Assembly: GCF_002019855.1 (NCBI RefSeq)
Contig: NZ_CM007717.1
Location: 7,573,750 to 7,637,749, forward strand
DNA: 64,000 bases
Source: Streptomyces antibioticus
Lineage (GTDB): Bacteria; Actinomycetota; Actinomycetes; Streptomycetales; Streptomycetaceae
Direction: 5' to 3'
The position numbers and the translations under genes were made by a program. Below, piece by piece: positions 7,372 to 15,946 of the stretch (its first letter is position 1; each line of letters opens with the position of its first letter). The notes under the pieces were generated by a model. The model saw only the letters and a list, made by a program, of their open reading frames with translations. It made no database searches and was not told where the DNA came from.

Positions 7372-8202
7372 ATGTCCGCCGCCGCCCGTCCCCGCCTCCT
7401 CTATGTCACGGACCTGGCGTACCCGGCCCGCGGGCGCCGCTACTGCGACGAGGACATCGCGCTCACCGCCCGGCTGCGCGCCGAGTTCGACCTCGCCCTG
7501 TGCCATCCGCTCGACGCGGCCCGGCTGATGGAGGGCTTCGACGCGGTCGTGGTCCGCAACAGCGGCCCCGTCCTGGCGTACGCCGACGCCTACCGGGCGT
7601 TCCGCGAGCGGGCGCTGAGCAGCGGGACGCGGGTCTACAACCCGCTCACCGGCAAGGCCGACATGGCCGGCAAGCAGTACCTCCTCGACCTCACCGATGC
7701 CGGGTACCCGGTCATCCCGACCGTGGACCGCGCCGAGGACCTGCACCGCCTCCCCGCGGCGGACCGCTACGCCGTGAAGCCCAAGCTGGGCGCCGACTCG
7801 ATAGGGCTGGAGTTCGTCACCGCCGACCGGCTGGCCCCTCTCGCCGACGGCACGGTCCTGATCCAGCCCCGGGTGGAGTTCTCGTACGAGGTCTCCTTCT
7901 ACTACGTCGACCACGACTTCCAGTACGCCCTCTACGCTCCGGACCCGGACCGCCGCTGGCAGCTCCGGCCGTACGAACCGACCGTGGGGGACCTGGAGTT
8001 CGCCGGCCGTTTCATCGAGTGGAACGACCTCGGGCACGGCATCCAGCGGGTGGACGCCTGCCGGGCGCCGGGCGGCGAACTGCTCCTGGTGGAGCTGGAG
8101 GACCTGAATCCGTATCTCTCCCTGGACGTCCTCGACGACGCCGGGCGGGACGCGTTCGTCGCCGCGACCTGCCGCTCCCTGCACGGCTTCCTGGCCGCCT
8201 GA
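7372..8202 (+). CDS. ATP-grasp domain protein of unknown substrate
   Basis: This 276-residue cytosolic protein looks like a compact ATP-grasp ligase (glutathione synthetase/RimK type), enzymes that activate a carboxylate as acyl-phosphate and join it to an amine or thiol. The N-terminal Rossmann-like part contains DAVVVRNSGPVLAY. NPLTGKADMAGKQYLLDL marks the linker. The nucleotide-binding Lys is in YAVKPKLGADS, the strand LIQPRVEF follows, and the metal-binding end is LLLVELEDLNPYLSLD. The ATG at 7372 has GAGGAG five bases upstream. It stands alone, divergent from marR, and followed by a cell-envelope protein gene, so there is little context for its substrate. It is not obviously a RiPP enzyme; no precursor-like gene is adjacent. 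Confidence 0.75.
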   Translation: MSAAARPRLLYVTDLAYPARGRRYCDEDIALTARLRAEFDLALCHPLDAARLMEGFDAVVVRNSGPVLAYADAYRAFRERALSSGTRVYNPLTGKADMAGKQYLLDLTDAGYPVIPTVDRAEDLHRLPAADRYAVKPKLGADSIGLEFVTADRLAPLADGTVLIQPRVEFSYEVSFYYVDHDFQYALYAPDPDRRWQLRPYEPTVGDLEFAGRFIEWNDLGHGIQRVDACRAPGGELLLVELEDLNPYLSLDVLDDAGRDAFVAATCRSLHGFLAA

Positions 8203-8259
8203 ACCCCGCCGCCCCGCCGCCCGTATCTCTCCGGGGGAACGGACGGAGGGAGAAGCAGC

Positions 8260-9090
8260 GTGCCGACACCGGCCGAACCGGGGCGGGAGCCCGACGAACG
8301 ACCGGTCCTGGAACCCATCCGGGTCCTGCGGCCCCGCAACACCGACGCCCTCGCGGAACTCTTCCGCGAGCTGACCGAGGACACCGGCTCCTACGAGGCC
8401 GTGCCCGTGGGGGACGAGGCGACCGAGGAACTGCCCGCCGTACCGGCGGGTGGGACGGACTTCTTCGGCACGGACGGCGCCGCTCCGCCGGCCGGTGGCC
8501 GCCACCTCAGGACGGGCGCGACGTTCCGGCGGGCCGACGGCCGCCGTACCCGGGGTGTGCCGACCGCGCCGCCCGGCCCGACGGGAACGACCGGGACGGG
8601 TGCCACCCGTGAGATGGCCCGCCCACGCGTCCCGGCGCCGCACCCGGCCGTGCCGGCCCGGCTGCCGACCGCCGGATCCGGTGCGGGACTGCGCCGGGCC
8701 GCGGTGATCGTCGCCGTAGCCGCGGCGGCGCTGGTCGGCTTCGCCTGCGCCCTCCTGCTGCCCGCCCGGGACGGCGAGGCGGCGGCCGCCCCGGCCCCGG
8801 CTGCCCCGAGCCCGGCCGCCACCGCGCCGTCACCCGGCACCGGCACTGACCCCGACGGCGCGGGCACCCTCCGTGAGGGTGACAGCGGCCCCGAGGTCAC
8901 CGACCTCCAGCAGCGGCTGCTGCGCATCCCGAACGTGTACGACGGCGGCGGCACGGACGGCCGTTACGACACCGTCCTCACCGAGGCGGTGGCGCGCTTC
9001 CAGCTCTGGTACGGCATACGGGGCGACGAGGACGGCGTCTACGGCGACGACACCCGGGAGGCACTGGAGGCGCGCACCGCCACCGGATGA
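8260..9090 (+). CDS. Membrane-anchored peptidoglycan-binding protein
   Basis: This 276-residue protein has a long, disordered Pro/Gly/Thr-rich cytoplasmic half (residues 1-145). One membrane helix follows at about 147-167, then an Ala/Pro-rich spacer, and a C-terminal PG_binding_1 domain (about 203-272) with REGDSGPEVTDLQQRLL and the repeat ending VYGDDTREALEA. The layout suggests anchoring in the membrane with the last domain reaching the cell wall outside. Start: GTG 8260 with GGAGGGAG about 8-10 nt upstream. It follows the ATP-grasp gene by 57 nt and may be cotranscribed. No catalytic domain is visible, so a structural or sensing role is likely. Confidence 0.82.
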   Translation: MPTPAEPGREPDERPVLEPIRVLRPRNTDALAELFRELTEDTGSYEAVPVGDEATEELPAVPAGGTDFFGTDGAAPPAGGRHLRTGATFRRADGRRTRGVPTAPPGPTGTTGTGATREMARPRVPAPHPAVPARLPTAGSGAGLRRAAVIVAVAAAALVGFACALLLPARDGEAAAAPAPAAPSPAATAPSPGTGTDPDGAGTLREGDSGPEVTDLQQRLLRIPNVYDGGGTDGRYDTVLTEAVARFQLWYGIRGDEDGVYGDDTREALEARTATG

Positions 9091-9113
9091 CGCGTAACGC
9101 ATCGGAAAAGTGG

Positions 9114-9150
9114 GCCGAGCGGCAATGTGGCGCGTGTCACAATGCTCGGC
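9114..9150 (+). terminator. Hairpin after the peptidoglycan-binding gene
   Basis: GCCGAGC (9114-9120) pairs with GCTCGGC (9144-9150), and TGTG/CACA pair inside the loop. It lies 24 nt past the stop codon. The inner TGTG-N8-CACA also resembles a CRP-type site, so a regulatory role for the small downstream ORF is an alternative. Confidence 0.45.
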
Positions 9151-9201
9151 GGGTCGGGGTGCGATCAGGCGCGTCGGTCCGCCGAGCCGAAAGCCGCCCG
9201 T

Positions 9202-9300
9202 ATGAACGTCTCCCGCCTCCCGGGCCTGGTGCTGCCCGTCGCCTTCCTGCTGGCCCTCGTCGTCGGGGCGCTCTGGTACTGGCGGCACCGCGACGACTGA
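9202..9300 (+). CDS. Possible 32-residue single-pass membrane peptide
   Basis: ATG at 9202 opens a 32-codon frame ending in TGA at 9298-9300. After MNVSRLPG it encodes a continuous hydrophobic stretch, LVLPVAFLLALVVGALWYW, and then the basic/acidic tail RHRDD. This is the shape of a small inner-membrane protein with one helix. A strong hairpin follows 14 nt downstream and another lies upstream, so it forms its own transcription-unit-sized interval. The weakness is the lack of a clear ribosome binding site. Codon third positions are strongly G/C, as in real genes here. Function is unknown. Confidence 0.4.
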   Translation: MNVSRLPGLVLPVAFLLALVVGALWYWRHRDD

Positions 9301-9314
9301 ACCGCCGCCCCGCT

Positions 9315-9346
9315 CCTGGGTGTCCCGGTCCACCTGGACACCCAGG
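9315..9346. terminator. Bidirectional terminator
   Basis: CCTGGGTGTCC (9315-9325) and GGACACCCAGG (9336-9346) form a perfect 11-bp stem with a 10-base loop. It lies between the convergent small + strand ORF (end 9300) and the - strand gene ending at 9379. Two further copies of GGACACCCAGG-like sequence follow, so alternative pairings are possible. Confidence 0.65.
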
Positions 9347-9378
9347 ACACCCAGGACGCCCTGGACGTTCAGGGCCGT

Positions 9379-9756
9379 TCAGCGCGTGGAGCCGTGTTCC
9401 ACCAGTGCCTGGGTGACCGCGCGGACGCTGCGGGCGATGTGCTGGAGCTGCATGACCTCGGCGGCGTAGAGCTTGATCGTGTGCTCGATGACCGACTCGG
9501 GCATGCCCAGGCGGGGCAGATCGGCGCGGGCGGTCTGGAGGGCGGTGCGCGCCACCCGGACCTCCTGCTGCACCTGGAGCTGCGCGTGCCGGGCGAGCAG
9601 CACGGGGTGGCGCAGCAGCGCCGGGTAGCTCGCGTAGCGCGCGGGGACCAGTTCGCGCAGCCACTTGGCGGCCGAGCGCTCCCAGTCGTAGCTCCCCGGG
9701 CTCTTGACCTGGCACGGCCAGTCCGGGCTGATGCGAGTCGTCGTCGTCAGGGTCAT
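9379..9756 (-). CDS. Conserved-looking hypothetical protein, helical
   Basis: This 125-residue protein has no family I recognise. It has a short Thr-rich start, a segment SYDWERSAAKWLRELVPARY, and then long amphipathic helices rich in Leu, Gln, Arg and Ala (residues 55-120) that suggest a small alpha-helical or coiled-coil protein. I start at ATG 9756 because GGAAG is 8 nt upstream; the ATG two codons earlier (9762) is too close to it, and the longer frame to 9999 runs through the promoter-like A/T-rich zone. It ends in a bidirectional terminator region. The next gene upstream on the same strand is the RpiR regulator, 295 nt away. Confidence 0.6.
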   Translation of the reverse strand: MTLTTTTRISPDWPCQVKSPGSYDWERSAAKWLRELVPARYASYPALLRHPVLLARHAQLQVQQEVRVARTALQTARADLPRLGMPESVIEHTIKLYAAEVMQLQHIARSVRAVTQALVEHGSTR

Positions 9757-9951
9757 GATCATCGCTTCCGGGAGGGTGGCGTCGGGACGGGTGGTCCGAC
9801 AGTTCGGGGCGGCCCCGGTCCAGGGGATGACCGGGGCCGCCACGGTGCTCTCGCCAGGAGAGCCCCGAGTGCCCTGAGCGCCGACGCGGGTAGGGGACGG
9901 CGGCTTCGGGCGCTCGTACCGGGTGCCCTGCTGGGCGGGTGCGGCGTACGC

Positions 9952-9980
9952 AGTATTTATATATGCCGTCTGCTTTGCAA
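9952..9980 (-). promoter_or_regulatory. Candidate promoter with nearby inverted repeat
   Basis: On the - strand TTGCAA (9975-9980) and AATACT (9952-9957) are 17 bases apart in the only A/T-rich patch of the 295-bp gap at 9757-10051. Just upstream, at about 9985-10000, TGAA-AACA-TTCA is an inverted repeat like RpiR-family sites. It would drive the 125-residue gene with a leader of about 190 nt. I see no gene in the rest of this gap. Confidence 0.4.
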
Positions 9981-10051
9981 GGAGTATGAAAACATTCATG
10001 CGCGATTTGGCCGCAATGATCCCTGTGTCGCTTTTCAGGGAGGGGGGTGGG

Positions 10052-10975
10052 TCAGTCGCGCAGGAAGAACTGGTGCTGCTCGGCGATCTGCTCGTACTCC
10101 TCGAGCCGCGCCTGGGTGCGCTCGGGTCCGGCGTCCGTCATGGCTTGGAGCACCGCGGCGGCCATCATCCCGGGGGCCGCGTACGAGTCGAAGACCAGCC
10201 GGGAGCCCGTACCGGTGGCGAAGGTGACGTCGGCCTCGTCGGCCACCGGACCCAGCGCCAGATCGGTGATCAGGGCGACCTTCAGCCCGGCGCTGCGGGC
10301 CACCCGGACCGCGGTCAGGGTCTCCGTCGCGTGCCGCGGCATCGAGAACGCCAGCACCCAGGTGCCGCCCGCCTCCCGGGACTGGAGCAGCGCGTCGTAG
10401 GCCACGCTGCCGCCGCGCGTCACCAGCCGTACGTCCGGATGGACCCGCCGGGCCGCGTACGCGAAGTACTCCGCGAGCGAGACCGAGATCCGCAGGCCCA
10501 GGATGGTCAGCGGCGTCGACTGCGACAGCTTGCGGCCGATGTCGATGACCTGGTCCGGGTCGGCGAAGTCGCGCCGCAGGTTCTCCAGGTTCTCGATCTC
10601 CGCGTCCACCGCCGCCTGGAGCTCGTTGCTCCGGTTCACCTCGGCCGTCGCCGGGCCGCCCGCCAGGGTGCCGAGCGCGATCGACTGGAGCCGCTCGCGC
10701 AGCGCGGGGTACCCGCTGAACCCGACGGCCGCGGCGAACCGGGTCACCGAGGGCTGGCTCACCCCCACGCGATCGGCGAGGTCGGTGATCGACAGGAACG
10801 CCGCCTCGGTGATGTTCTCGATCAGATACTGGGCGATGCGCCGTTGCCCCGGGGACAGATGAGGCCCGTCGAAGAGGGCCCGCAACCGGGAGGTCGGGGA
10901 CACCTCCGCCTCCGGCGCGGTCTTTCCCGAGGTGATGGCGGATGCCTGTGCGCGTGCCTGCTGGGGCGATGGCAC
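10052..10975 (-). CDS. MurR/RpiR family transcriptional regulator
   Basis: This 307-residue regulator has an N-terminal HTH_6 domain (LSPGQRRIAQYLIENITEA then ITDLADRVGVSQPSVTRFAA) and a C-terminal SIS sugar-isomerase-type sensor domain (about residues 140-280, with ILGLRISVSLAEYFAYAAR and VALITD). Such proteins usually sense phosphosugars or other catabolites and control nearby transport or catabolic genes. Start: GTG 10975 has AAAGGAGG seven bases upstream, much better than the open frame to 11011. The neighbours are a small hypothetical gene and a P-loop kinase-like gene, so the target pathway is unclear. The TGAA-TTCA repeat near 9985 may be one of its sites (inference). Confidence 0.9.
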   Translation of the reverse strand: MPSPQQARAQASAITSGKTAPEAEVSPTSRLRALFDGPHLSPGQRRIAQYLIENITEAAFLSITDLADRVGVSQPSVTRFAAAVGFSGYPALRERLQSIALGTLAGGPATAEVNRSNELQAAVDAEIENLENLRRDFADPDQVIDIGRKLSQSTPLTILGLRISVSLAEYFAYAARRVHPDVRLVTRGGSVAYDALLQSREAGGTWVLAFSMPRHATETLTAVRVARSAGLKVALITDLALGPVADEADVTFATGTGSRLVFDSYAAPGMMAAAVLQAMTDAGPERTQARLEEYEQIAEQHQFFLRD

Positions 10976-11188
10976 CGGTGCGCCTCCTTTGTCTCCCACG
11001 CAGCTCAACATAGCTCACGGACCGTGCCGGCCAGCGTGCCCGAAAGCCCGGCAACCGCACATCCCGCTTGCAGTTACCGCCGGTAGACATGATCACGCCC
11101 CCGGACCGCCACCGGCGCACACGGGTACGGCGCGAGGCGCGAAGGGGTTCATCCCGACGCGCTCGAACGGCCCGCGAACGGCCCGCCG

Positions 11189-11833
11189 TCACCCCACCCG
11201 CACCACCAGATCCGCCCGCTCCCGGGTGGACGCGACCAGGGCGGCGTTGTGTCGGTCGGTGCCGTGTGTCCAGGCCACCGCCTCGGTGTGGGCCTTGCCG
11301 AAGCGTTCGTGGCGGGCGATCAGGCGGCGTACCCGTTCCTCCTCGTCGGTCTCGCAGAACCAGACCTCGTCCAGCGCGGCCCGTACCCGCGTCCACGCGC
11401 CCGTGCCGAGGAGGAGGTAGTTGCCCTCCGTGACGATCAGCCGTGCCGTCGGCGGTACCGGGAGCGCGCCCGCGAGCGGCTGCTCCAGCTCCCGTTCGAA
11501 ACCGGGCGCGTACACGATGTCCTCGCCGTCGCCCTCCTCGCGCAGCCGGCGCAGCAGTGCCGCGTACCCGGCCGCGTCGAAGGTGTCGGGGGCGCCCTTG
11601 CGGTCGCGGCGGCCGAGCCGGTCGAGTTCGGCGTCGGCCAGATGGAAGCCGTCCATGGGCACGTGCGCCGCCCAGGCCCCGTCGCCGCGCTCCCCTTCCA
11701 GGGCGCGTACGAGGCGCTCGGCGAGCGTCGTCTTCCCGGCGCCCGGACTGCCCGCGATGCCGAGCAGGACGCGCGGCCCGCCGTCCCGGACGAGGGAGCG
11801 GGCGCGATGGCACAGGTCGTCGAAAGTCAGCAC
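11189..11833 (-). CDS. Nucleoside/nucleotide kinase family P-loop protein (uridine kinase/PanK-like)
   Basis: This 214-residue cytosolic P-loop protein resembles the YggC/FrcK and uridine kinase/pantothenate kinase group. Walker A is GSPGAGKTT (about residues 28-36). The acceptor-side motif HVPMDGFHLADAELDRLGRRD (DGFH) and FDAAGYAALLRRLR are family hallmarks, and LIVTEGNYLLL is the Walker B-like strand. It would phosphorylate a nucleoside, sugar or vitamin-type alcohol; the substrate is unknown. The start is GTG 11833 with only a weak ribosome binding site. It is on the same strand as the RpiR gene, 213 nt upstream of it, and divergent from the membrane protein gene. Confidence 0.82.
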   Translation of the reverse strand: MLTFDDLCHRARSLVRDGGPRVLLGIAGSPGAGKTTLAERLVRALEGERGDGAWAAHVPMDGFHLADAELDRLGRRDRKGAPDTFDAAGYAALLRRLREEGDGEDIVYAPGFERELEQPLAGALPVPPTARLIVTEGNYLLLGTGAWTRVRAALDEVWFCETDEEERVRRLIARHERFGKAHTEAVAWTHGTDRHNAALVASTRERADLVVRVG

Positions 11834-11910
11834 ACCGCCGAGTGTCCCAGCCCCGCCGCTGACCCGGGTGGGCGTATCCGGCCCCGCGCCCGGCGGGCGA
11901 GTGGGCTAGC

Positions 11911-11940
11911 TTGACCGTGTTTTAAAGATTTTCTTACGTT
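11911..11940 (+). promoter_or_regulatory. Sigma-70-like promoter for the GT-C-like membrane protein
   Basis: TTGACC (11911-11916) and TACGTT (11935-11940) are separated by 18 bases in a marked A/T-rich island (TTTTAAAGATTTTC) within very G+C-rich surroundings. The ATG at 11986 is about 40 nt past the predicted start of transcription. Confidence 0.5.
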
Positions 11941-11985
11941 TTGCCGCACTTTCACTCTCCGCTGATCCCGGGCAAGGGGTGGGTC

Positions 11986-13476
11986 ATGTCCAACGGCGCG
12001 AACGCCCTGCTCGTCGGCGGCCGGCGAGGCACCCCGGCGCACGCGTCCGGCACCGCCTGGCGCGAACGCTGCGCCCTGCCGCTCGCCGCCGTGGCCGTCG
12101 CCTTCACCCTCGCCCAGCTCCTCCTGGTCCGCCCCGGCCTCGGCCTCGGCTGGGACGAGACGGTGTACGTCAGCCAGTACGCCGCCCAGGCGCCGCCCGC
12201 CTTCTTCAGCGCACCCCGCGCCCGGGGCGTCTCCCTCCTCACGGCACCGGTCGTCTCCTGGTCGACGTCGACGGAACTGCTGAGGATCTACCTCGCCCTC
12301 CTCTCCGGCGCGGGGCTCTACCTCGCCCTGCGGGTCTGGCGCCCCCTCTTCCCCGACCGCGTTCTGACCGTCGCCGGCGCCTTCTTCGCCTCCCTGTGGG
12401 TGACCCTCTTCTACGGCCCCCAGGCCATGCCCAACCTCTGGGTCGCCCTCGGCGGACTCGTCTGCGTCGGCTGCTTCCTGCGGGCCCGCGCCGACGGCCG
12501 CGACCCGGCCGCCCTGGCGGGCCTCGCCGCCGGCGCCGCGCTGATGGCGTGGATGCGGCCCACCGACGCCGTCTGGCTGGCGCTGCCCCTGCTCGTCCTC
12601 GCCGCCCTGCGCCACCGCGGCCTCGGGCTGCTCCTGCTGGCGGGCCTCACGGCGGGCGGCATCCAGTGGGTGATCGAGGCGTACATCGCGCACGGCGGTC
12701 TGGGCCGGCGGCTGTCCGAGGCGTCCCGCATCCAGGGCGGCCTCGGCTGGAACCTCGCCGTCGACGACCAACTGCGCGGCCTGGTCGGACGCACCCTGTG
12801 CCGCCCCTGCACCGGCTCCCTGCCACACCCGGTGATCATGGCCTGGTGGTTCGTGCTGCCACTGGTCGCCGCCCTCGGCCTGGTGATCGCGGTCCGCGCC
12901 CGCCGCCCCGCCCCCACCCTGCTCCCGCTGGCCTGCGCCACCACCGCCGCCGTCCCCTACCTGTTCATGATCGGCTACGCGGCGCCGCGCTTCCTGCTGC
13001 CCGTCTACGCCCTCCTCGCGATCCCGGTCGCCGACGCCCTGCTCCACCTGGTCACCCGCCCGGACGGCCGTCCACGCCCCGTCGTCGCGGCCCTCACCGC
13101 GCTCGCCGTCGCCGGACACCTCGCCGTGCAGTACGCGGTCCTGGACCGCACCGTGGACCGCACCACCGCCCACCACCGCGACTGGGCCCGGGCCGCCGCC
13201 CAACTGCACCGCCTCGGCGTCCGCCCGCCCTGCCTCCTCACCGGCGCCGACGCCATCCCCGTCGCCTACTACGCCGGCTGCTCCTCGGCCGCCGTCCGCG
13301 GCCACAACGCCAACGCCACGGAGGCCGCGGTCCGCAGCACGGCCCGCCGTATCCCCACCGCCGCCCTCAGCCGTCCGGACGGCAGCCCACCCGCGTACGC
13401 CCGCGACTGGACGGTCCACCGTTCCCCGCTGTTGCGTCTGCACATCGCACCGGCGCCGGGGCGGGGCCGGTCGTGA
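11986..13476 (+). CDS. Polytopic membrane protein, GT-C (family 39-like) glycosyltransferase candidate
   Basis: This 496-residue protein has about ten hydrophobic helices. After the first helix (about residues 31-48) the extracytoplasmic loop carries Asp57-Glu58 in LGWDETVYVSQYA, the position and style of the catalytic acidic pair of GT-C enzymes that use polyprenyl-phosphate sugars. A soluble C-terminal part (about 390-490) follows the last helix. It would glycosylate lipids or proteins on the outer membrane face. Start: ATG 11986 with AAGGGG seven bases upstream. It ends 26 nt from a convergent gene. The GT-C assignment is from topology and the DE motif; sequence similarity to a named family member cannot be tested here. 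Confidence 0.62.
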   Translation: MSNGANALLVGGRRGTPAHASGTAWRERCALPLAAVAVAFTLAQLLLVRPGLGLGWDETVYVSQYAAQAPPAFFSAPRARGVSLLTAPVVSWSTSTELLRIYLALLSGAGLYLALRVWRPLFPDRVLTVAGAFFASLWVTLFYGPQAMPNLWVALGGLVCVGCFLRARADGRDPAALAGLAAGAALMAWMRPTDAVWLALPLLVLAALRHRGLGLLLLAGLTAGGIQWVIEAYIAHGGLGRRLSEASRIQGGLGWNLAVDDQLRGLVGRTLCRPCTGSLPHPVIMAWWFVLPLVAALGLVIAVRARRPAPTLLPLACATTAAVPYLFMIGYAAPRFLLPVYALLAIPVADALLHLVTRPDGRPRPVVAALTALAVAGHLAVQYAVLDRTVDRTTAHHRDWARAAAQLHRLGVRPPCLLTGADAIPVAYYAGCSSAAVRGHNANATEAAVRSTARRIPTAALSRPDGSPPAYARDWTVHRSPLLRLHIAPAPGRGRS

Positions 13477-13502
13477 GGCAGAACGCGAGCGCGTGACGGA
13501 CG

Positions 13503-14459
13503 TCAGCGGCGGACGTACTCCTTGCGCCAGCGCGTGATCTGCTGGGCGGGGTCACCGGTGTAGGACCAGGGTGTGCGGGTGAAGCGGGTACCGAGGTGGG
13601 TGAGAAGCGGGCCCGCGACGTCCTCGGCGCGGGCCGAACACGCGGCGTGGGCGAGATAGTTGCAGTCGCGCAGCGCACCGGGGGCGACCGTGCCGCGCAC
13701 CCGGCCGGTGAACCACCGCTCCCAGGTGCGGCGCACGTCGCTCGCCGCGGCGTCGTCGGTCCAGTGCTGGCCGAGACCCACGGTCGCGGAGCGCCCCGCG
13801 GTGGTGTCGACGGCGTACCGGTACTCCTCCACGCGCGCGTACTGCACCAGCACCGGCAGCGGACAGCCCCGGGGCGCCACCCCGGCCGCGTCCCGCGCGA
13901 AGTCGTACATCAGGCCGTGCGAGCCGTGCCAGCGCGCGGAGTAGTAGTGCAGCACCTGGAGATGTCCCTCCATGCTGTACGGGTCGCGCCGGTGCAACTC
14001 GTCCCACCAGCGCGCCAGTTCCTGCCGCCGCACCCCGGCCGGGTAGAGCCGGGCCACCGAGATCAGGGAGATCCACGGCGTCGGGTCGTCGAGGTAGGAC
14101 TCGGTCGCCGACAGACAGGCCGCCACCGCCGCGTCGATGCGCCGCTGGTCGATCGGCACGCCCCGGCCCGCGGCGATGGCCAGGTTGAACGCCCGGACCG
14201 TCTCGGTGGCGGCGCGCAGCACCAGCGCGTCCGCGCTGTGCGGTTCCGCGGCCAGCCAGGTCTCCACGGTCGAACTGCCCGCGCACGCCTGGGCGAGCTG
14301 CCGCACCCGGTGCCCGCGGGCGAGCCAGTCCGCCCCGGTCGTCCGCAGCAGATCGCGCACCCCCTGCCAGCGGCCGATCACGATGTCGTGCCGGGCGGAG
14401 GACAGGGCCGCGTCCCCGCAGTCGGGGTCGAAGCCGGGAACGAAACGGTTGCGCGCCAT
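13503..14459 (-). CDS. Conserved hypothetical protein coupled to an APC permease
   Basis: This 318-residue soluble protein is rich in Arg, Trp and Ala helices in a TPR-like pattern (for example WLAAEPHSADALVLRAATE and LDDPTPWISLISVARLYP). It also has LQVLHYYSARWHGSHGLMYDF, a conserved-looking aromatic stretch. No signal peptide or catalytic motif is seen, and I do not recognise the family. Its ATG at 14459 follows the permease stop (14471) by 11 nt. The ribosome binding site GGGGGAG overlaps that stop, so the two are translated together and the protein probably assists or depends on the permease. It converges with the GT-C-like gene. Confidence 0.7.
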   Translation of the reverse strand: MARNRFVPGFDPDCGDAALSSARHDIVIGRWQGVRDLLRTTGADWLARGHRVRQLAQACAGSSTVETWLAAEPHSADALVLRAATETVRAFNLAIAAGRGVPIDQRRIDAAVAACLSATESYLDDPTPWISLISVARLYPAGVRRQELARWWDELHRRDPYSMEGHLQVLHYYSARWHGSHGLMYDFARDAAGVAPRGCPLPVLVQYARVEEYRYAVDTTAGRSATVGLGQHWTDDAAASDVRRTWERWFTGRVRGTVAPGALRDCNYLAHAACSARAEDVAGPLLTHLGTRFTRTPWSYTGDPAQQITRWRKEYVRR

Positions 14460-14470
14460 CACGCTCCCCC

Positions 14471-15946
14471 TCAGAAGTCGGTCGGCGGACCCTCGTGGGC
14501 CGTCGCCCGGTCCGCCGGGTGCCGCGCGGGCACACAGTCCGCCTCGACGGTGCGCGAGGCGTCCAGCCGGGCGGGCCGGTAGTAGTCGCTGCCCCGCCGC
14601 CAGTACCAGAGCATCGGCACCAGCCCCACGGCGAGCCCGCCGAGACCGATGGCGATCGCCGCCGGCTCCAGCTCGCCCAGCGACTCGAAGAGGATCCAGA
14701 ACATGAAGACCGAGCCGAACAGCGGCCACAGCCCGCCGAGGACGAAGTCGGCCGGGGACCTCAGCAGGGTCCTGCGGTAGGCGACGACCGCGGCCAGCCC
14801 CGCCAGACCGTAGTAGACGGAGATCTGGAGGCCGATCGCCGCGATCGCGTCGGCGAGGATGTCACCGACCGAGCCCAGCGCGTTGGAGGCCACGAACATC
14901 ACCAGCGCGACCCCGCCGACCACCACGATCGCCACCCACGGGGTGTTCCACGTGCGGTGCACCCGGCCCAGCGCGGCCGGCATCGTACGGTCCCGGCCCA
15001 TCGCGAACAGGGAGCGGGTGACCTGGATGAGCGTGGTCTCCAGGGTGGCGATGGTGGACAGCATCACGGCGACCGTCAGCAGCTTCCCGCCGGTCCCCGG
15101 CCACACCGCCTCACCGAGCGCCGCCAGCACGTCGGCGCCGTTCGCGCTGATCTCGGGCCCGCTGAGGATCACGTCGACCGCGATGGTGAACACCTCGAAC
15201 AGCAGGAAGACGATGCCCAGCCCGAGCAGTCCCGCGAGCCCGGTGGTCCGGCGGCTGTCGCGGGTCTCCTCGCTGAGGTTGCCGGTGACGTCCCACCCCC
15301 AGAAGTAGAACGCGGCCACCAGCGCGCCCGAGGCGAACCCGGCCACCCCGTCGAAGTGTCCGAGGCCGAGCCAGGACCACTCGAACCGCTGCCCCCGGCC
15401 GCCGGTGTGGAAGAGCGCGAGCAGTGCGAACAGGGCGAGGATCGTCAACTCGACGCCGGACATGAGGATCTGGGCGCGCACGGTGAGCCGGGCCCCGCCC
15501 AGCACCACCGCCAGCATCAGGACGAACCAGCCGGCGCCCACCGCCGTCGACAGCGCCGTGTGGCCGGCCAGCTCCTCGTCGAAGAGGGCCAGGGTCATCG
15601 CCCCGGCGGGCAGCGATCCGGCGACCATGAAGAGGGTGGCCGAGACGACCAGCGCCCAGCCGCTGAGGAAGCCCAGGAACGGGTGGAGCGTGCGCCCCAC
15701 CCACGAGTAGCCCGCCCCCGCGTTCACATCGATCCGGCCGAGCCGGCTGTAGGCCATCGCGATGCCCGCCATGGGTATCGCGCAGTACAGCAGCGCCGCC
15801 GGACCGGCCAGTCCCACGGCACCGAACAGGACCGCCGTCGTGGCGGCGACGGAGTACGCCGGGGCGCTGCCCGCGACGGCCATCACCACGGTGTCGAAGG
15901 TTCCGAGGGCGTTCGCCTGGAGCCCGCGTCCGGTGCCCTTGCTCAT
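14471..15946 (-). CDS. APC family amino acid permease
   Basis: This 491-residue membrane transporter has about 12-14 helices. The first helix region, VVMAVAGSAPAYSVAATTA, and the following GLAGPAALLYCAIPM are typical of APC amino acid-polyamine-organocation transporters, and GAGYSWVGRTLHPFLGFLSGW is the conserved third segment. The C-terminal tail is acidic and short. I start at ATG 15946 (MSKGTGRGLQANALG), where the conserved part begins; the upstream open frame to 16042 overlaps the promoter. A good promoter lies at 16058-16085. It is followed by a translationally coupled hypothetical gene. The substrate (amino acid or amine) is not evident. Confidence 0.87.
   Translation of the reverse strand: MSKGTGRGLQANALGTFDTVVMAVAGSAPAYSVAATTAVLFGAVGLAGPAALLYCAIPMAGIAMAYSRLGRIDVNAGAGYSWVGRTLHPFLGFLSGWALVVSATLFMVAGSLPAGAMTLALFDEELAGHTALSTAVGAGWFVLMLAVVLGGARLTVRAQILMSGVELTILALFALLALFHTGGRGQRFEWSWLGLGHFDGVAGFASGALVAAFYFWGWDVTGNLSEETRDSRRTTGLAGLLGLGIVFLLFEVFTIAVDVILSGPEISANGADVLAALGEAVWPGTGGKLLTVAVMLSTIATLETTLIQVTRSLFAMGRDRTMPAALGRVHRTWNTPWVAIVVVGGVALVMFVASNALGSVGDILADAIAAIGLQISVYYGLAGLAAVVAYRRTLLRSPADFVLGGLWPLFGSVFMFWILFESLGELEPAAIAIGLGGLAVGLVPMLWYWRRGSDYYRPARLDASRTVEADCVPARHPADRATAHEGPPTDF

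Noticed and set aside
9923..11086. Plus-strand frame opposite the RpiR gene, preceded by AAGGAG
   Set aside because: The protein is Arg/Gly/Pro-rich without domains and lies antisense to a clear RpiR gene; the AAGGAG is 1 or 13 bases from the ATGs, a poor spacing.
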